From assembly GCA_029218485.1 (NCBI GenBank), contig JAQXRK010000029.1, positions 1 to 7,249 of the forward strand: a DNA stretch of 7,249 nucleotides, written 5' to 3'. The notes under the pieces are model-generated. The model was not told where the DNA came from, ran no database searches, and worked only from the letters and a program-made list of their open reading frames with translations. The DNA is from a bacterium. GTDB taxonomy: Bacteria; Bacillota; Clostridia; Christensenellales; CAG-138. The position numbers were made by a program, and so were the translations under genes. Of the stretch, positions 1-5,679 are shown piece by piece. How positions within the stretch are numbered: position 1 is the first letter of the stretch; each line of letters begins with the position of its first letter.

Positions 1-156
1 ACGGCTGTGTGCGAAATCCCCTTCCTCGCGAATGCGTTTGGCTTTGAAACGGTGGAGTTCACTGAGTACGCCATCGCGATTCTGATTGCGGCGCTGGTTG
101 TGCCGATTGTGGAAGCAGTCAAATTCTTCCAGCGGCGTGCCCACCGCAACGGTTGA
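1..156 (+). CDS. P-type cation-transporting ATPase, C-terminal end (partial)
   Basis: Only the last 51 codons and the TGA stop (154-156) are in the window; frame 1 is open from base 1. The peptide contains NAFGFETVEF, then a hydrophobic helix (AIAILIAALVVPIVEAV) and a basic tail (KFFQRRAHRNG). An AFGF turn, a last transmembrane helix ending in P-x-V-E-x-x-K, and a short Arg/Lys-rich cytoplasmic end are typical of the C-terminal membrane domain of P2-type ATPases (Ca2+-ATPase-like, Cation_ATPase_C). These pumps use ATP to export Ca2+ or related cations across the cytoplasmic membrane. The catalytic DKTG site lies outside the window, so ion specificity cannot be judged. A hairpin terminator follows 17 bases after the stop, so the gene ends its transcription unit. 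Confidence 0.8.
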   Translation, partial: TAVCEIPFLANAFGFETVEFTEYAIAILIAALVVPIVEAVKFFQRRAHRNG

Positions 157-173
157 CAACTCCGGTCAAGCGC

Positions 174-205
174 GGAGAGGAGCCCCTTGAGGCTCCTCCC
201 CTTTT
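174..205 (+). terminator. Rho-independent terminator after the P-type ATPase
   Basis: GAGGAGCC (177-184) pairs perfectly with GGCTCCTC (191-198) around a six-base loop, CCTTGA. One mismatch and two more G-C pairs lie below (174-175 with 200-201), and TTTT (202-205) follows. Position, 18 bases after the ATPase stop, and the GC stem with U-run fit an intrinsic terminator. Confidence 0.85.
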
Positions 206-247
206 GCTGTCCAAACCGCATTTTGTTAAGATATCGCTAAGAATTTC

Positions 248-276
248 TTTACTTTTACACGATTCGCTGATATACT
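248..276 (+). promoter_or_regulatory. Sigma-A-type promoter for the structured RNA
   Basis: TTTACT (248-253) and TATACT (271-276) are separated by 17 bases in a locally AT-rich stretch. Each hexamer differs little from TTGACA/TATAAT. The predicted start is near 283, exactly where the folded segment begins. There is no ribosome binding site with a credible open reading frame downstream on this strand, which supports a noncoding product. Confidence 0.7.
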
Positions 277-282
277 GATGGT

Positions 283-478
283 AAGCAGTGGGATGCTTGT
301 ATGAGTACGGAGACTCGCCTCTCTTCGGAGGGCGTTCATCCGTACTTATCCTTTTTGGAAAAGGCTTTCCCTTCCCCTCGGATGTGCCATGAGCTATCCC
401 CTGCAGCCCCTTTGCGAACGGACTTTGCGCCCATGCGAAGCTCTGGCACGGCGCCGGGGAAATCACATTACATTTCTA
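283..478 (+). ncRNA. Structured noncoding RNA; candidate raiA-motif RNA
   Basis: No credible protein is encoded, but the strand folds into a series of clean helices. AAGCA (283-287) pairs with TGCTT (294-298). Bases 301-311 pair with 339-349 (11 bp, one G-U); this helix encloses a 4x4 internal loop (GACT/TTCA), CGCC (316-319) with GGCG (331-334), and CTC-TTCG-GAG, a stable C(UUCG)G tetraloop. CCTTTT (350-355) pairs with AAAAGG (359-364). GTGCCA-t-GAGCT (384-395) pairs with AGCTCTGGCAC (439-449), 11 bp with one bulged T. GGGAT (290-294) can pair with ATCCC (396-400), and CCCC (407-410) with GGGG (456-459), so pseudoknots are possible. Size (about 200 nt), own promoter and occurrence in a clostridial-type genome suggest a stand-alone RNA. 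Its overall look reminds me of the raiA motif, but that comes from memory of the general architecture, not from a covariance match. The 3' end is not defined by the sequence. Confidence 0.65.
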
Positions 479-480
479 TC

Positions 481-500
481 CTTCTTGCACCTTCTTGCAC
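481..500. repeat. Perfect 10-bp tandem duplication
   Basis: CTTCTTGCAC occurs twice with no gap (481-490 and 491-500), just past the structured RNA. It is probably replication slippage in a tail under little constraint; no function is visible. Confidence 0.9.
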
Positions 501-501
501 A

Positions 502-534
502 CAACGCACATACCGTTTTGTAAAACGCGCGTTG
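502..534. terminator. Inverted repeat between convergent transcripts, possible weak terminator
   Basis: CAACGC (502-507) pairs with GCGTTG (529-534), and inside it CGTTTT (514-519) pairs with AAAACG (522-527). It lies between the 3' part of the plus-strand RNA and the end of the minus-strand acetyltransferase (553), where both need to stop. Neither side has a proper U-run (CCTCTT follows on the plus strand), so intrinsic termination is uncertain; it could equally be an mRNA-end stabilising hairpin. Confidence 0.35.
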
Positions 535-552
535 CCTCTTCCCCGCTATTTC

Positions 553-1140
553 TCAGAGCTTGCGGCGGTACAAGCGCACCTCGTCGATCCGGCTGCAGAG
601 CGGTTCGAGCTCCGCTCTGCGCTCCACCGGTGCGTCGAACACCAGCTCCTCCGGGCCGTAGATCCTGCCGAGCGCCGGTGCATTGAGAAACCTGTGGCAT
701 TGCTTTCCGCGCGCATAGCAGCGCAGCCAGGTGCTCGTTTCCTCGCACCGGAAGCCGACGGATTGGTAAAACCGATTGGCGGCGGTATCCTCCTGCGTCC
801 AAAGCTCGCACACGCGCACACCCTCTTGTACAAGCTGCCCGCGCGCGCGCTCCCACAGCGCCGTTGCAACGCCCTGCCGCCGGTATTCGGGCAGCACCGC
901 CAGATGCCAGAGCACGGCGCCGCGCCCCTCGTCCGTGCGGGACAGGTTGTCGGAATCGAGCTCAACATCGACGAGCCCCACAATGCGCCCGGCTTCCTCC
1001 GCCACGAGGCACACGGATGGGTGGGGATAGCGCTCGCGCTGCGTCTTTACATCATTATAATAGGAGCAATCGAGGAACGCTACGACCCGGCACCGCAGCC
1101 AGTCCTCTGCATCTGCATCGCGATAGGCACGAATTTGCAT
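553..1140 (-). CDS. GNAT-family N-acetyltransferase
   Basis: The 195-residue protein has a GNAT fold: an N-terminal beta-alpha start (MQIRAYRDADAEDW), a central strand with VGLVDVEL at about 54-61, the acetyl-CoA pyrophosphate-binding motif A VLPEYRRQGVATAL (82-95, R/Q-x-x-G-x-A), and motif B with ANRFYQSVGF (121-130). GNAT enzymes transfer acetyl from acetyl-CoA to an amine; the substrate cannot be read here. Residues from about 134 to 195, rich in Cys, Arg and Glu, run past the usual end of the domain, so the protein has a C-terminal extension of about 60 residues. The start is supported by AGGAAAG four bases upstream, in the 12-base gap after the GH2 stop. It is the last gene of the operon and may act on an amino sugar or be a passenger; I infer no more. 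Confidence 0.85.
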   Translation of the reverse strand: MQIRAYRDADAEDWLRCRVVAFLDCSYYNDVKTQRERYPHPSVCLVAEEAGRIVGLVDVELDSDNLSRTDEGRGAVLWHLAVLPEYRRQGVATALWERARGQLVQEGVRVCELWTQEDTAANRFYQSVGFRCEETSTWLRCYARGKQCHRFLNAPALGRIYGPEELVFDAPVERRAELEPLCSRIDEVRLYRRKL

Positions 1141-1152
1141 CGTTCTTTCCTG

Positions 1153-2892
1153 CTACTGCGCGCTGTCCGGTGAAACCGCGGCAACCAGCGCATCGTTGAG
1201 ATCGCGCATGGTCTCGGCGTCCATCTTCACCACCGCGCGGTCATAGGTCATCAGGCCGTTCAGCTCATCCTCGACATCGGAAAGCTGCGTATAGACGGAG
1301 GCGGACAATCCGCGCGCCGCCGCAGGAATGATCTGCCGGATGTACAGGTCCTGCACGGCAAAGCGCAGCGCCTCCGGCGTTTGATACCGCCGGTAGCCGA
1401 AATCCTTCCTATTATAGGTATGTCCGCTGACGCGGTGGTTGTAACCGCCAAACTCGGAGAGCACAACGGCACGCGCCCCCGGATACTGGCGGTGCCGGTA
1501 TGCGCGGAAGTACACGTGCAGGCTCTTGACATCCCCCGCGCCCTGATCGTGCCAGCCGCTGGCATGGTCGATCGTGCGGGTTGCATCGAGCGCACGGATG
1601 CGCTCCGCGGCTTCCCGCGCATCGAACTGTCCCCAGCCCTCGTTGAAGGGTACCCACATGGCGATGCAGGGACAGTTGTACAGGTGCTCGATCATGCCCT
1701 CCAGCTCCTGCATGAACTCCCTGCGCCCGGCGGCATCCTCGCGCGCAAACCGGACATAGTCGTGGTCGTCGCGGTGGCGCCCGGTGATGAGCGGCGCACT
1801 GATGGTCAGCGGCAGATAATCCCCGCCACCGTTCGGCATATCCTGCCAGACGAGCATGCCGAGGCGGTCGCAATGGTAGTACCAGCGGAGCGGCTCGATT
1901 TTGATGTGCTTTCTGAGCATATTGAAGCCCATGCGCTTCATCTGCTCGATGTCGTTGACCATGGCCGCGTCCGACGGCGCGGTATACAGCCCATCGGGCC
2001 AATAGCCCTGATCCAGAACGCCGGTATGGAAATACGGCTTTCCGTTGAGGAACAGGCGCGGTACACCGTCCCCGTCCTGCCCGACGGAGAAGCTGCGCAT
2101 GGCAAAGTAGCTCTCCACGCGATCCTCCCCCGCCTCCAGCGACAGATCGTACAGATACGGGTCCTCCGGGGACCACGCGTGGAACGACGGCATGGGAACG
2201 CGGACGGTCGTGCCGCTGCAGAAGGTGACCGTGCGTTCGTCCAGCCGCGCGATGCACGCGCAGGGCACGCTCGTCTGCACGCGAAGCTCCACCGCCGCTT
2301 CCTCAAACAGCGGTGTGATGCGCAGCGAACGGATGTGCGTCTTCGGTACGCTCTCGAGCCACACCGTCTGCCAGATGCCGCTCTGCGGCGTATACCAGAT
2401 GCCGCCGCGCGCCGTCTTCTGCTTTCCGCGCGTATGATAGGACTCGTCCGTCACATCGCGCACGCAGACCACGATCGTCAGCTCCCGCCCGCCGTGCAGC
2501 GCATCCGTCACATCGCAGGAGAACGGAAGATAACCGCCGATATGGTGCGACAGCTGCTCGCCGTTGACAAACACCGCCGCCTCCTGATCGACCGCGCCGA
2601 AATGCAGCAGCGTTTTCGCCTTCAAAAAGCCCTCGGGCAGCGTGACATGCTTTCGATACCAGAGAAACTGCCGGGGCAGGAGCGTCCGGCCGACGCCGGA
2701 GAGCGGTGCTTCGGGCGAGAACGGTACGATGATCGTGCCGTCAAACGTCTCCGGCTGCACATCGGACTCGGTGATGGCGTACTCCCAGACGCCATTGAGA
2801 TTCCAATAGCTGTCCCGCCGCAGCTGCGGGCGCGGATATTCGGGAAGAACGGCGTCCGGTTGGAGCTGCTCACCCCAGATGGTCTTTAACAT
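1153..2892 (-). CDS. Family 2 glycoside hydrolase (beta-galactosidase/beta-glucuronidase-like)
   Basis: The 579-residue protein has the GH2 order: an N-terminal jelly-roll sugar-binding domain (about 20-180, starting with YWNLNGVWEY and containing FLWYRKHVTLP), a short immunoglobulin-like domain (about 185-270), and a TIM barrel (about 275-575). The barrel has GFNMLRKHIKIEP (322-334) and GMLVWQDMPNGGG (345-357). WVPFNEGWGQF holds the acid/base glutamate (N417-E418) and VVLSEFGGY the likely nucleophile (E480). Both catalytic residues are present, so it should be an active retaining beta-glycosidase, though the exact sugar is not predictable. There is no signal peptide, so it acts in the cytoplasm. 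It is much shorter than E. coli LacZ (about 1,020 residues) and lacks the C-terminal LacZ domains. The start overlaps the end of the MFS gene by 23 bases and is fixed by a strong Shine-Dalgarno site; translational coupling with the transporter is likely. Confidence 0.9.
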   Translation of the reverse strand: MLKTIWGEQLQPDAVLPEYPRPQLRRDSYWNLNGVWEYAITESDVQPETFDGTIIVPFSPEAPLSGVGRTLLPRQFLWYRKHVTLPEGFLKAKTLLHFGAVDQEAAVFVNGEQLSHHIGGYLPFSCDVTDALHGGRELTIVVCVRDVTDESYHTRGKQKTARGGIWYTPQSGIWQTVWLESVPKTHIRSLRITPLFEEAAVELRVQTSVPCACIARLDERTVTFCSGTTVRVPMPSFHAWSPEDPYLYDLSLEAGEDRVESYFAMRSFSVGQDGDGVPRLFLNGKPYFHTGVLDQGYWPDGLYTAPSDAAMVNDIEQMKRMGFNMLRKHIKIEPLRWYYHCDRLGMLVWQDMPNGGGDYLPLTISAPLITGRHRDDHDYVRFAREDAAGRREFMQELEGMIEHLYNCPCIAMWVPFNEGWGQFDAREAAERIRALDATRTIDHASGWHDQGAGDVKSLHVYFRAYRHRQYPGARAVVLSEFGGYNHRVSGHTYNRKDFGYRRYQTPEALRFAVQDLYIRQIIPAAARGLSASVYTQLSDVEDELNGLMTYDRAVVKMDAETMRDLNDALVAAVSPDSAQ

Positions 2893-4162
2893 AGCCTGTC
2901 TCCTTCTTTTTCAGCAGCAGCACGGGGATGATCACCGCGAGCAGCACGATGGCGGCGGCAAGGAAGATTGCCGGCGTCGGTACGCTTTTGACAACGCCGA
3001 GCTCCTCATACGTTCCGGCGCCGCCGCGAATGACCGCCGAGCCGATAAACGGACCGATCACCATGGGCAGCAGCACCGCAAAGATCATGCGGATGCCCTG
3101 AAAACCGCCGATCTGATCCTGCGGCGTGTAGTCGCGCACAACGGCCGAGAGCACCGCCGTAACGAGCATATAGCCCGACATCATGACCGCGCCCGCTGCA
3201 AACACAAACGCCATGGAGCGCGCAAAATACATCAGCACGAGCCCGGCAAACATGACGGCCAGCGCCGGCAGCACGCACCGCAGCTTGCCGATGCGGTCGA
3301 TCCAGCGGCCGAATACGACCGACACGACCGAGGCGATGATGAGCACGCCGCCGAGCACGATCGCATAGTTTTCAAATTGCAGGTAGGTCTGCAGATAGAT
3401 GATGAGATAGGGAAAGAACACCTGCACCGCTACGGAGAACAGCCCCAGCGCGGTGAGCGCCAGATACAGGACGGCGTTTTGGCGCACGACCGAAGGACGG
3501 AACCCATACAACAGGCTGGACAGATAGTCCTCCTCCCGGCGGACAATCGCTCCATCGCGAAGCAGGAACAGCGAGGCAATGCCCGTCACCAGCACAATGC
3601 CGCCGAAGATCAGGAAGAACGCGCGCCAATGGCCCTGTCGCGTCATGCCATCGAACAGGCCGAAGATGACGAGCATCGAAACGAGCGGCAGTACGGCGAG
3701 CACGGACTCCACGCGCCCGCGGTTGTCTGGGCCCGTCACATCCGTGATATGGGCATTGAAGGCCGCATCGTTGGCGGTTGAGCCGAAAAAGGTCATCACG
3801 CAGTCCATCACGACCACGAGCGCCGCGGCGACCGCCACAGCATTGGCGGCCGGGAACCATCTGGCGGCGTTTTCAACGGTAATGAATCCGAAGGACATGG
3901 TCGACAGTCCCCAAAGGATATACCCGCCGACGATCAGCGGCTTGCGCTTCCCCGCGCGGTCGGACAGCGCGCCCATCAGCAGCGTGGTCAGCGTAGCAAC
4001 CACCGCGCTTGCCGCCACCATGAGAGCAATATGGTTTGGGTCGGTGGAGATCGTGTTGTACAGGTAGACATTGAAATACATGTTTTCAATCGTCCATGCA
4101 AACTGACCGGTCAGGCCGATCAGCAGAAACGATATCCATGTGCGGGCGCCAATGCTCTTCAT
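2870..4162 (-). CDS. MFS transporter, GPH/SLC45-like sugar permease
   Basis: A 430-residue membrane protein with about twelve hydrophobic helices in two halves separated by a charged loop (about 202-228, RDGAIVRREEDY). The MFS loop 2-3 motif GALSDRAGKRKP is at 64-75, and its second-half counterpart GRWIDRIGKLR at 285-295. FFGSTANDAAFNAHITDVT (125-143) followed by NRGRVESVL resembles the conserved TM4-5 region of glycoside-pentoside-hexuronide cation symporters and SLC45-like carriers. It probably imports a sugar or glycoside with H+ or Na+ and passes it to the overlapping GH2 hydrolase. The ATG at 4162 follows AAAGGAAG closely, 20 bases after the CDF stop. Substrate and ion coupling are inferred from family and neighbour only; a role as an exporter is not excluded. 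Confidence 0.85.
   Translation of the reverse strand: MKSIGARTWISFLLIGLTGQFAWTIENMYFNVYLYNTISTDPNHIALMVAASAVVATLTTLLMGALSDRAGKRKPLIVGGYILWGLSTMSFGFITVENAARWFPAANAVAVAAALVVVMDCVMTFFGSTANDAAFNAHITDVTGPDNRGRVESVLAVLPLVSMLVIFGLFDGMTRQGHWRAFFLIFGGIVLVTGIASLFLLRDGAIVRREEDYLSSLLYGFRPSVVRQNAVLYLALTALGLFSVAVQVFFPYLIIYLQTYLQFENYAIVLGGVLIIASVVSVVFGRWIDRIGKLRCVLPALAVMFAGLVLMYFARSMAFVFAAGAVMMSGYMLVTAVLSAVVRDYTPQDQIGGFQGIRMIFAVLLPMVIGPFIGSAVIRGGAGTYEELGVVKSVPTPAIFLAAAIVLLAVIIPVLLLKKKETGYVKDHLG
2900..2906 (-). promoter_or_regulatory. Ribosome binding site of the GH2 gene, inside the MFS gene
   Basis: On the minus strand GAAGGAG stands seven bases before the ATG at 2892, within the last codons of the MFS gene. 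It decides the GH2 start and shows that the 23-base gene overlap is real. Confidence 0.85.
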
Positions 4163-4182
4163 AGCTTCCTTTCCCGCGGTCC

Positions 4183-5361
4183 TCAGACCACGAATGCCTT
4201 GTCGATCTCGACGACGGCGAAATAATTGCCGTCCAGTGCGCGGATGCGATCCTCAAACGCCTTGCGCACCGCTTCATCCGACAGGCGGCAGCGGTACGGC
4301 ACCACGGCATCAAAGATCAGGTTCGTATGCGTTGGGCCGGTGACCATGCGGAAATCGTGAATGGTGATGGCCGGGTCGATCTCCGTTGCAAAGGCGCGCA
4401 CGGTTTTGCACAGCGCAGTCAGCGTTTCATCGTCCGTTACGACCGGGTCCATATGGATCACGGCTTCACAGCCCATCCGCTCCCGCAGGCCATGCTCGAT
4501 ATTGTCGATCATATCGTGCAGCTCAAGAATATCGCCACTCGCCGGCACCTCCGCGTGCAGCGAGATCATCGTGCGGCCAGGGCCATAGTTGTGAACGACC
4601 AAATCGTGAATGCCGATGACCGACTCATGCGACATAACATACTGCTCAATCTGCTCCACCAGCTCCTTGGAAGGCGGCTCACCAAGCAGCGGGCCAATCG
4701 TCTCCTTTGCGGCGTTCAGGCCCGCATAGAGGATGAACAGCGCGACGAGCAGACCGCACCATCCGTCGATCATCAGGTTCGTCCAATGGCCGATCAGCAT
4801 TGCCGCGAGCACGACGGTGGTCGCAACGCAGTCGCTGAGGCTGTCCATGGCCGTTGCGCGCATGGCCGCGGAATCGATCCGTTTGCCGATCCGCCGGTTG
4901 TAAAAGCACATGTACAGCTTGACCAGAATGGAAACGACCAGTATGGCCGCCGTCAGCCCGCTGAACGCGACCGGTTCGGGCGACACGATCTTTTCGATGG
5001 AGCTGGTCAGCAGTTCAAAGCCCATCAGCAAAATGGCGATTGCGACAATGAACCCGGAGATATACTCGATGCGGCCGTGGCCGAACGGATGCTCGGGATC
5101 CGGCTTTTGGCCGGCCATGCGGAAGCCGATCAGCGTGATGACCGAGGAACCGGCATCCGACAGGTTGTTGAACGCATCCGCCATGATGGCGATCGAGCCG
5201 GACAGGCTCCCCGCAAAGAGTTTGCCCAGAAAGAGCAGAATATTGAGCGCGATGCCCACCGCGCCGCAGAGAACGCCATATGCCCGGCGCACGACCTGCG
5301 AATCGGCCGCCTCCTCCGGCGTGCGTTTGCGTATGAACAGTTTTGCTAACAACGTGACCAT
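4183..5361 (-). CDS. Cation diffusion facilitator (CDF) metal exporter, probably Mn(II)-type
   Basis: The 392-residue protein has six transmembrane helices (roughly 30-50, 54-78, 100-118, 132-150, 165-190, 193-213). The family signature GSIAIMADAFNNLSDAGSS lies in helix 2 and HPFGHGRIEY at 91-100. By alignment to YiiP, the intramembrane metal site is N65/D69 in helix 2 and D173/D177 in helix 5. Zinc exporters normally have a His in this set; its absence points to Mn(II) or Fe(II), as in Mn-type CDFs. The cytoplasmic part begins near 228 and carries the conserved VIHMDP (301-306). A second, similar domain follows (about 314-390), making the protein about 90 residues longer than the common 290-300-residue form. 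CDF proteins export metal in exchange for protons as dimers. It is the first gene of the operon, behind a leader of about 270 bases; AGAGGG lies eight bases before the ATG. Metal choice is inference. Confidence 0.88.
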   Translation of the reverse strand: MVTLLAKLFIRKRTPEEAADSQVVRRAYGVLCGAVGIALNILLFLGKLFAGSLSGSIAIMADAFNNLSDAGSSVITLIGFRMAGQKPDPEHPFGHGRIEYISGFIVAIAILLMGFELLTSSIEKIVSPEPVAFSGLTAAILVVSILVKLYMCFYNRRIGKRIDSAAMRATAMDSLSDCVATTVVLAAMLIGHWTNLMIDGWCGLLVALFILYAGLNAAKETIGPLLGEPPSKELVEQIEQYVMSHESVIGIHDLVVHNYGPGRTMISLHAEVPASGDILELHDMIDNIEHGLRERMGCEAVIHMDPVVTDDETLTALCKTVRAFATEIDPAITIHDFRMVTGPTHTNLIFDAVVPYRCRLSDEAVRKAFEDRIRALDGNYFAVVEIDKAFVV

Positions 5362-5407
5362 AAATCCATCCCTCTACCGTTTTTCGTATCCATGATGATC
5401 GTCCATT

Positions 5408-5448
5408 GACAGGCGGCCGCCCACCGCAAGCGGCGAAAGCGGCCTGTC
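5408..5448. repeat. Strong inverted repeat in the operon leader
   Basis: GACAGGC (5408-5414) pairs perfectly with GCCTGTC (5442-5448), and GCCGC (5416-5420) pairs with GCGGC (5430-5434) inside it. It is 46 bases before the CDF start codon. No U-run follows on either strand, so it is not an obvious terminator. Confidence 0.75.
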
Positions 5449-5542
5449 GTCCGCGTTCACCGGTACTGCACAGCATACGCTTCGCAATCCCAAAATACAC
5501 CCGATCCATGAGACCGGCCCGGGCGCATCCACGCAGCCGGAT

Positions 5543-5577
5543 GGCCGCCCCCCTTTGCGGCGTGGTCGCGGGCGGCC
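5543..5577. repeat. 8-bp GC inverted repeat in the operon leader
   Basis: GGCCGCCC (5543-5550) pairs with GGGCGGCC (5570-5577) around a 19-base loop. It is the central hairpin of the leader; its role is unknown. Confidence 0.6.
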
Positions 5578-5610
5578 GGCTCCAATCGGGTCGGGTCCCC
5601 GCGCCGGAAC

Positions 5611-5622
5611 GGAGCGCGCTCC
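5611..5622. repeat. Perfect 12-bp palindrome near the operon transcription start
   Basis: GGAGCGCGCTCC reads the same on both strands. It begins about ten bases downstream of the predicted start of the minus-strand operon, a usual place for a repressor operator. In GC-rich DNA such palindromes also arise by chance, so a regulatory role is only a possibility. Confidence 0.4.
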
Positions 5623-5639
5623 TGACAATCGACGGCAAT

Positions 5640-5668
5640 ATTATAACATTGAACTGGAAAAACGCCAA
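5640..5668 (-). promoter_or_regulatory. Promoter of the CDF-MFS-GH2-GNAT operon (extended -10)
   Basis: On the minus strand TTGGCG (5663-5668) and a perfect TATAAT (5640-5645) are 17 bases apart, and TG one base upstream of the TATAAT gives the extended -10 form TGTTATAAT. This is the best minus-strand promoter between the operon and the divergent gene. It implies a leader of about 270 bases. Confidence 0.7.
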
Positions 5669-5679
5669 TAAGTGTTATA
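5642..5679. repeat. Inverted repeat spanning the two divergent -10 regions
   Basis: TATAACA (5642-5648) and TGTTATA (5673-5679) are perfect 7-bp inverted copies, 24 bases apart. Much of the symmetry comes from the -10 boxes facing opposite ways, but the added AACA/TGTT goes beyond the -10 consensus. It could be an operator for one regulator of both units; the evidence is suggestive only. Confidence 0.4.

Larger units (their letters stand above)
5362..5632 (-). promoter_or_regulatory. Long GC-rich, hairpin-rich leader of the CDF-MFS-GH2-GNAT operon
   Basis: If transcription starts about seven bases after the -10 box at 5640-5645, the first mRNA base is near 5632, so about 270 bases are left untranslated. 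The stretch contains several strong inverted repeats (5408-5448, 5543-5577, 5611-5622, listed separately), and codon-like order is poor in all frames. A structured leader before a metal exporter suggests a cis-acting control element. I tried to fit the Mn(II) yybP-ykoY and Ni/Co (czcD) riboswitch cores and found no convincing match. No U-run terminator stands before the start codon, so any control would more likely act on translation or through a protein. Confidence 0.45.

Noticed and set aside
119..466. Minus-strand open frame of 115 codons across the ATPase terminator and structured RNA
   Set aside because: It crosses a terminator and a promoter, has no ribosome binding site and no domain similarity that I recognise.
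301..1173. Plus-strand open frame of 290 codons overlapping the acetyltransferase and the structured RNA
   Set aside because: It is antisense to a GNAT gene with clear motifs, and its first 200 bases are the RNA. The protein shows no domain, and no ribosome binding site precedes it.
1381..2889. Plus-strand open frame of 502 codons opposite the GH2 gene
   Set aside because: A mirror-frame effect of GC-rich codons. The minus strand has complete GH2 motifs and a good ribosome binding site; the plus-strand product is Arg/His/Ala-rich and unlike any family.
2879..3781. Plus-strand open frame of 300 codons opposite the MFS gene
   Set aside because: The product is a run of His, Arg, Gln and Asp, the usual antisense of a hydrophobic membrane protein.
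4163..4182. Terminator or promoter between the CDF and MFS genes
   Set aside because: Only 20 bases separate them and they hold the MFS ribosome binding site; no hairpin or promoter fits, so one operon is the simpler reading.
4327..5349. Plus-strand open frame of 340 codons opposite the CDF gene
   Set aside because: Same mirror-frame pattern, with His/Arg/Asp bias and no motif.
5373..5405. Promoter close to the CDF start (CTGTCA-N16-GATACG on the minus strand)
   Set aside because: Both boxes match poorly, and an extended -10 promoter with a perfect TATAAT exists upstream at 5640-5668.
5362..5632. yybP-ykoY (Mn) or NiCo (czcD) riboswitch in the leader
   Set aside because: The conserved core sequences of these aptamers were not visible when read by eye; a covariance-model search could still overturn this.
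5374..5668. Possible small proteins in the operon leader on the minus strand
   Set aside because: The frames are Arg/Gly/Pro-rich, lack ribosome binding sites, and one simply runs on into the CDF gene out of frame.
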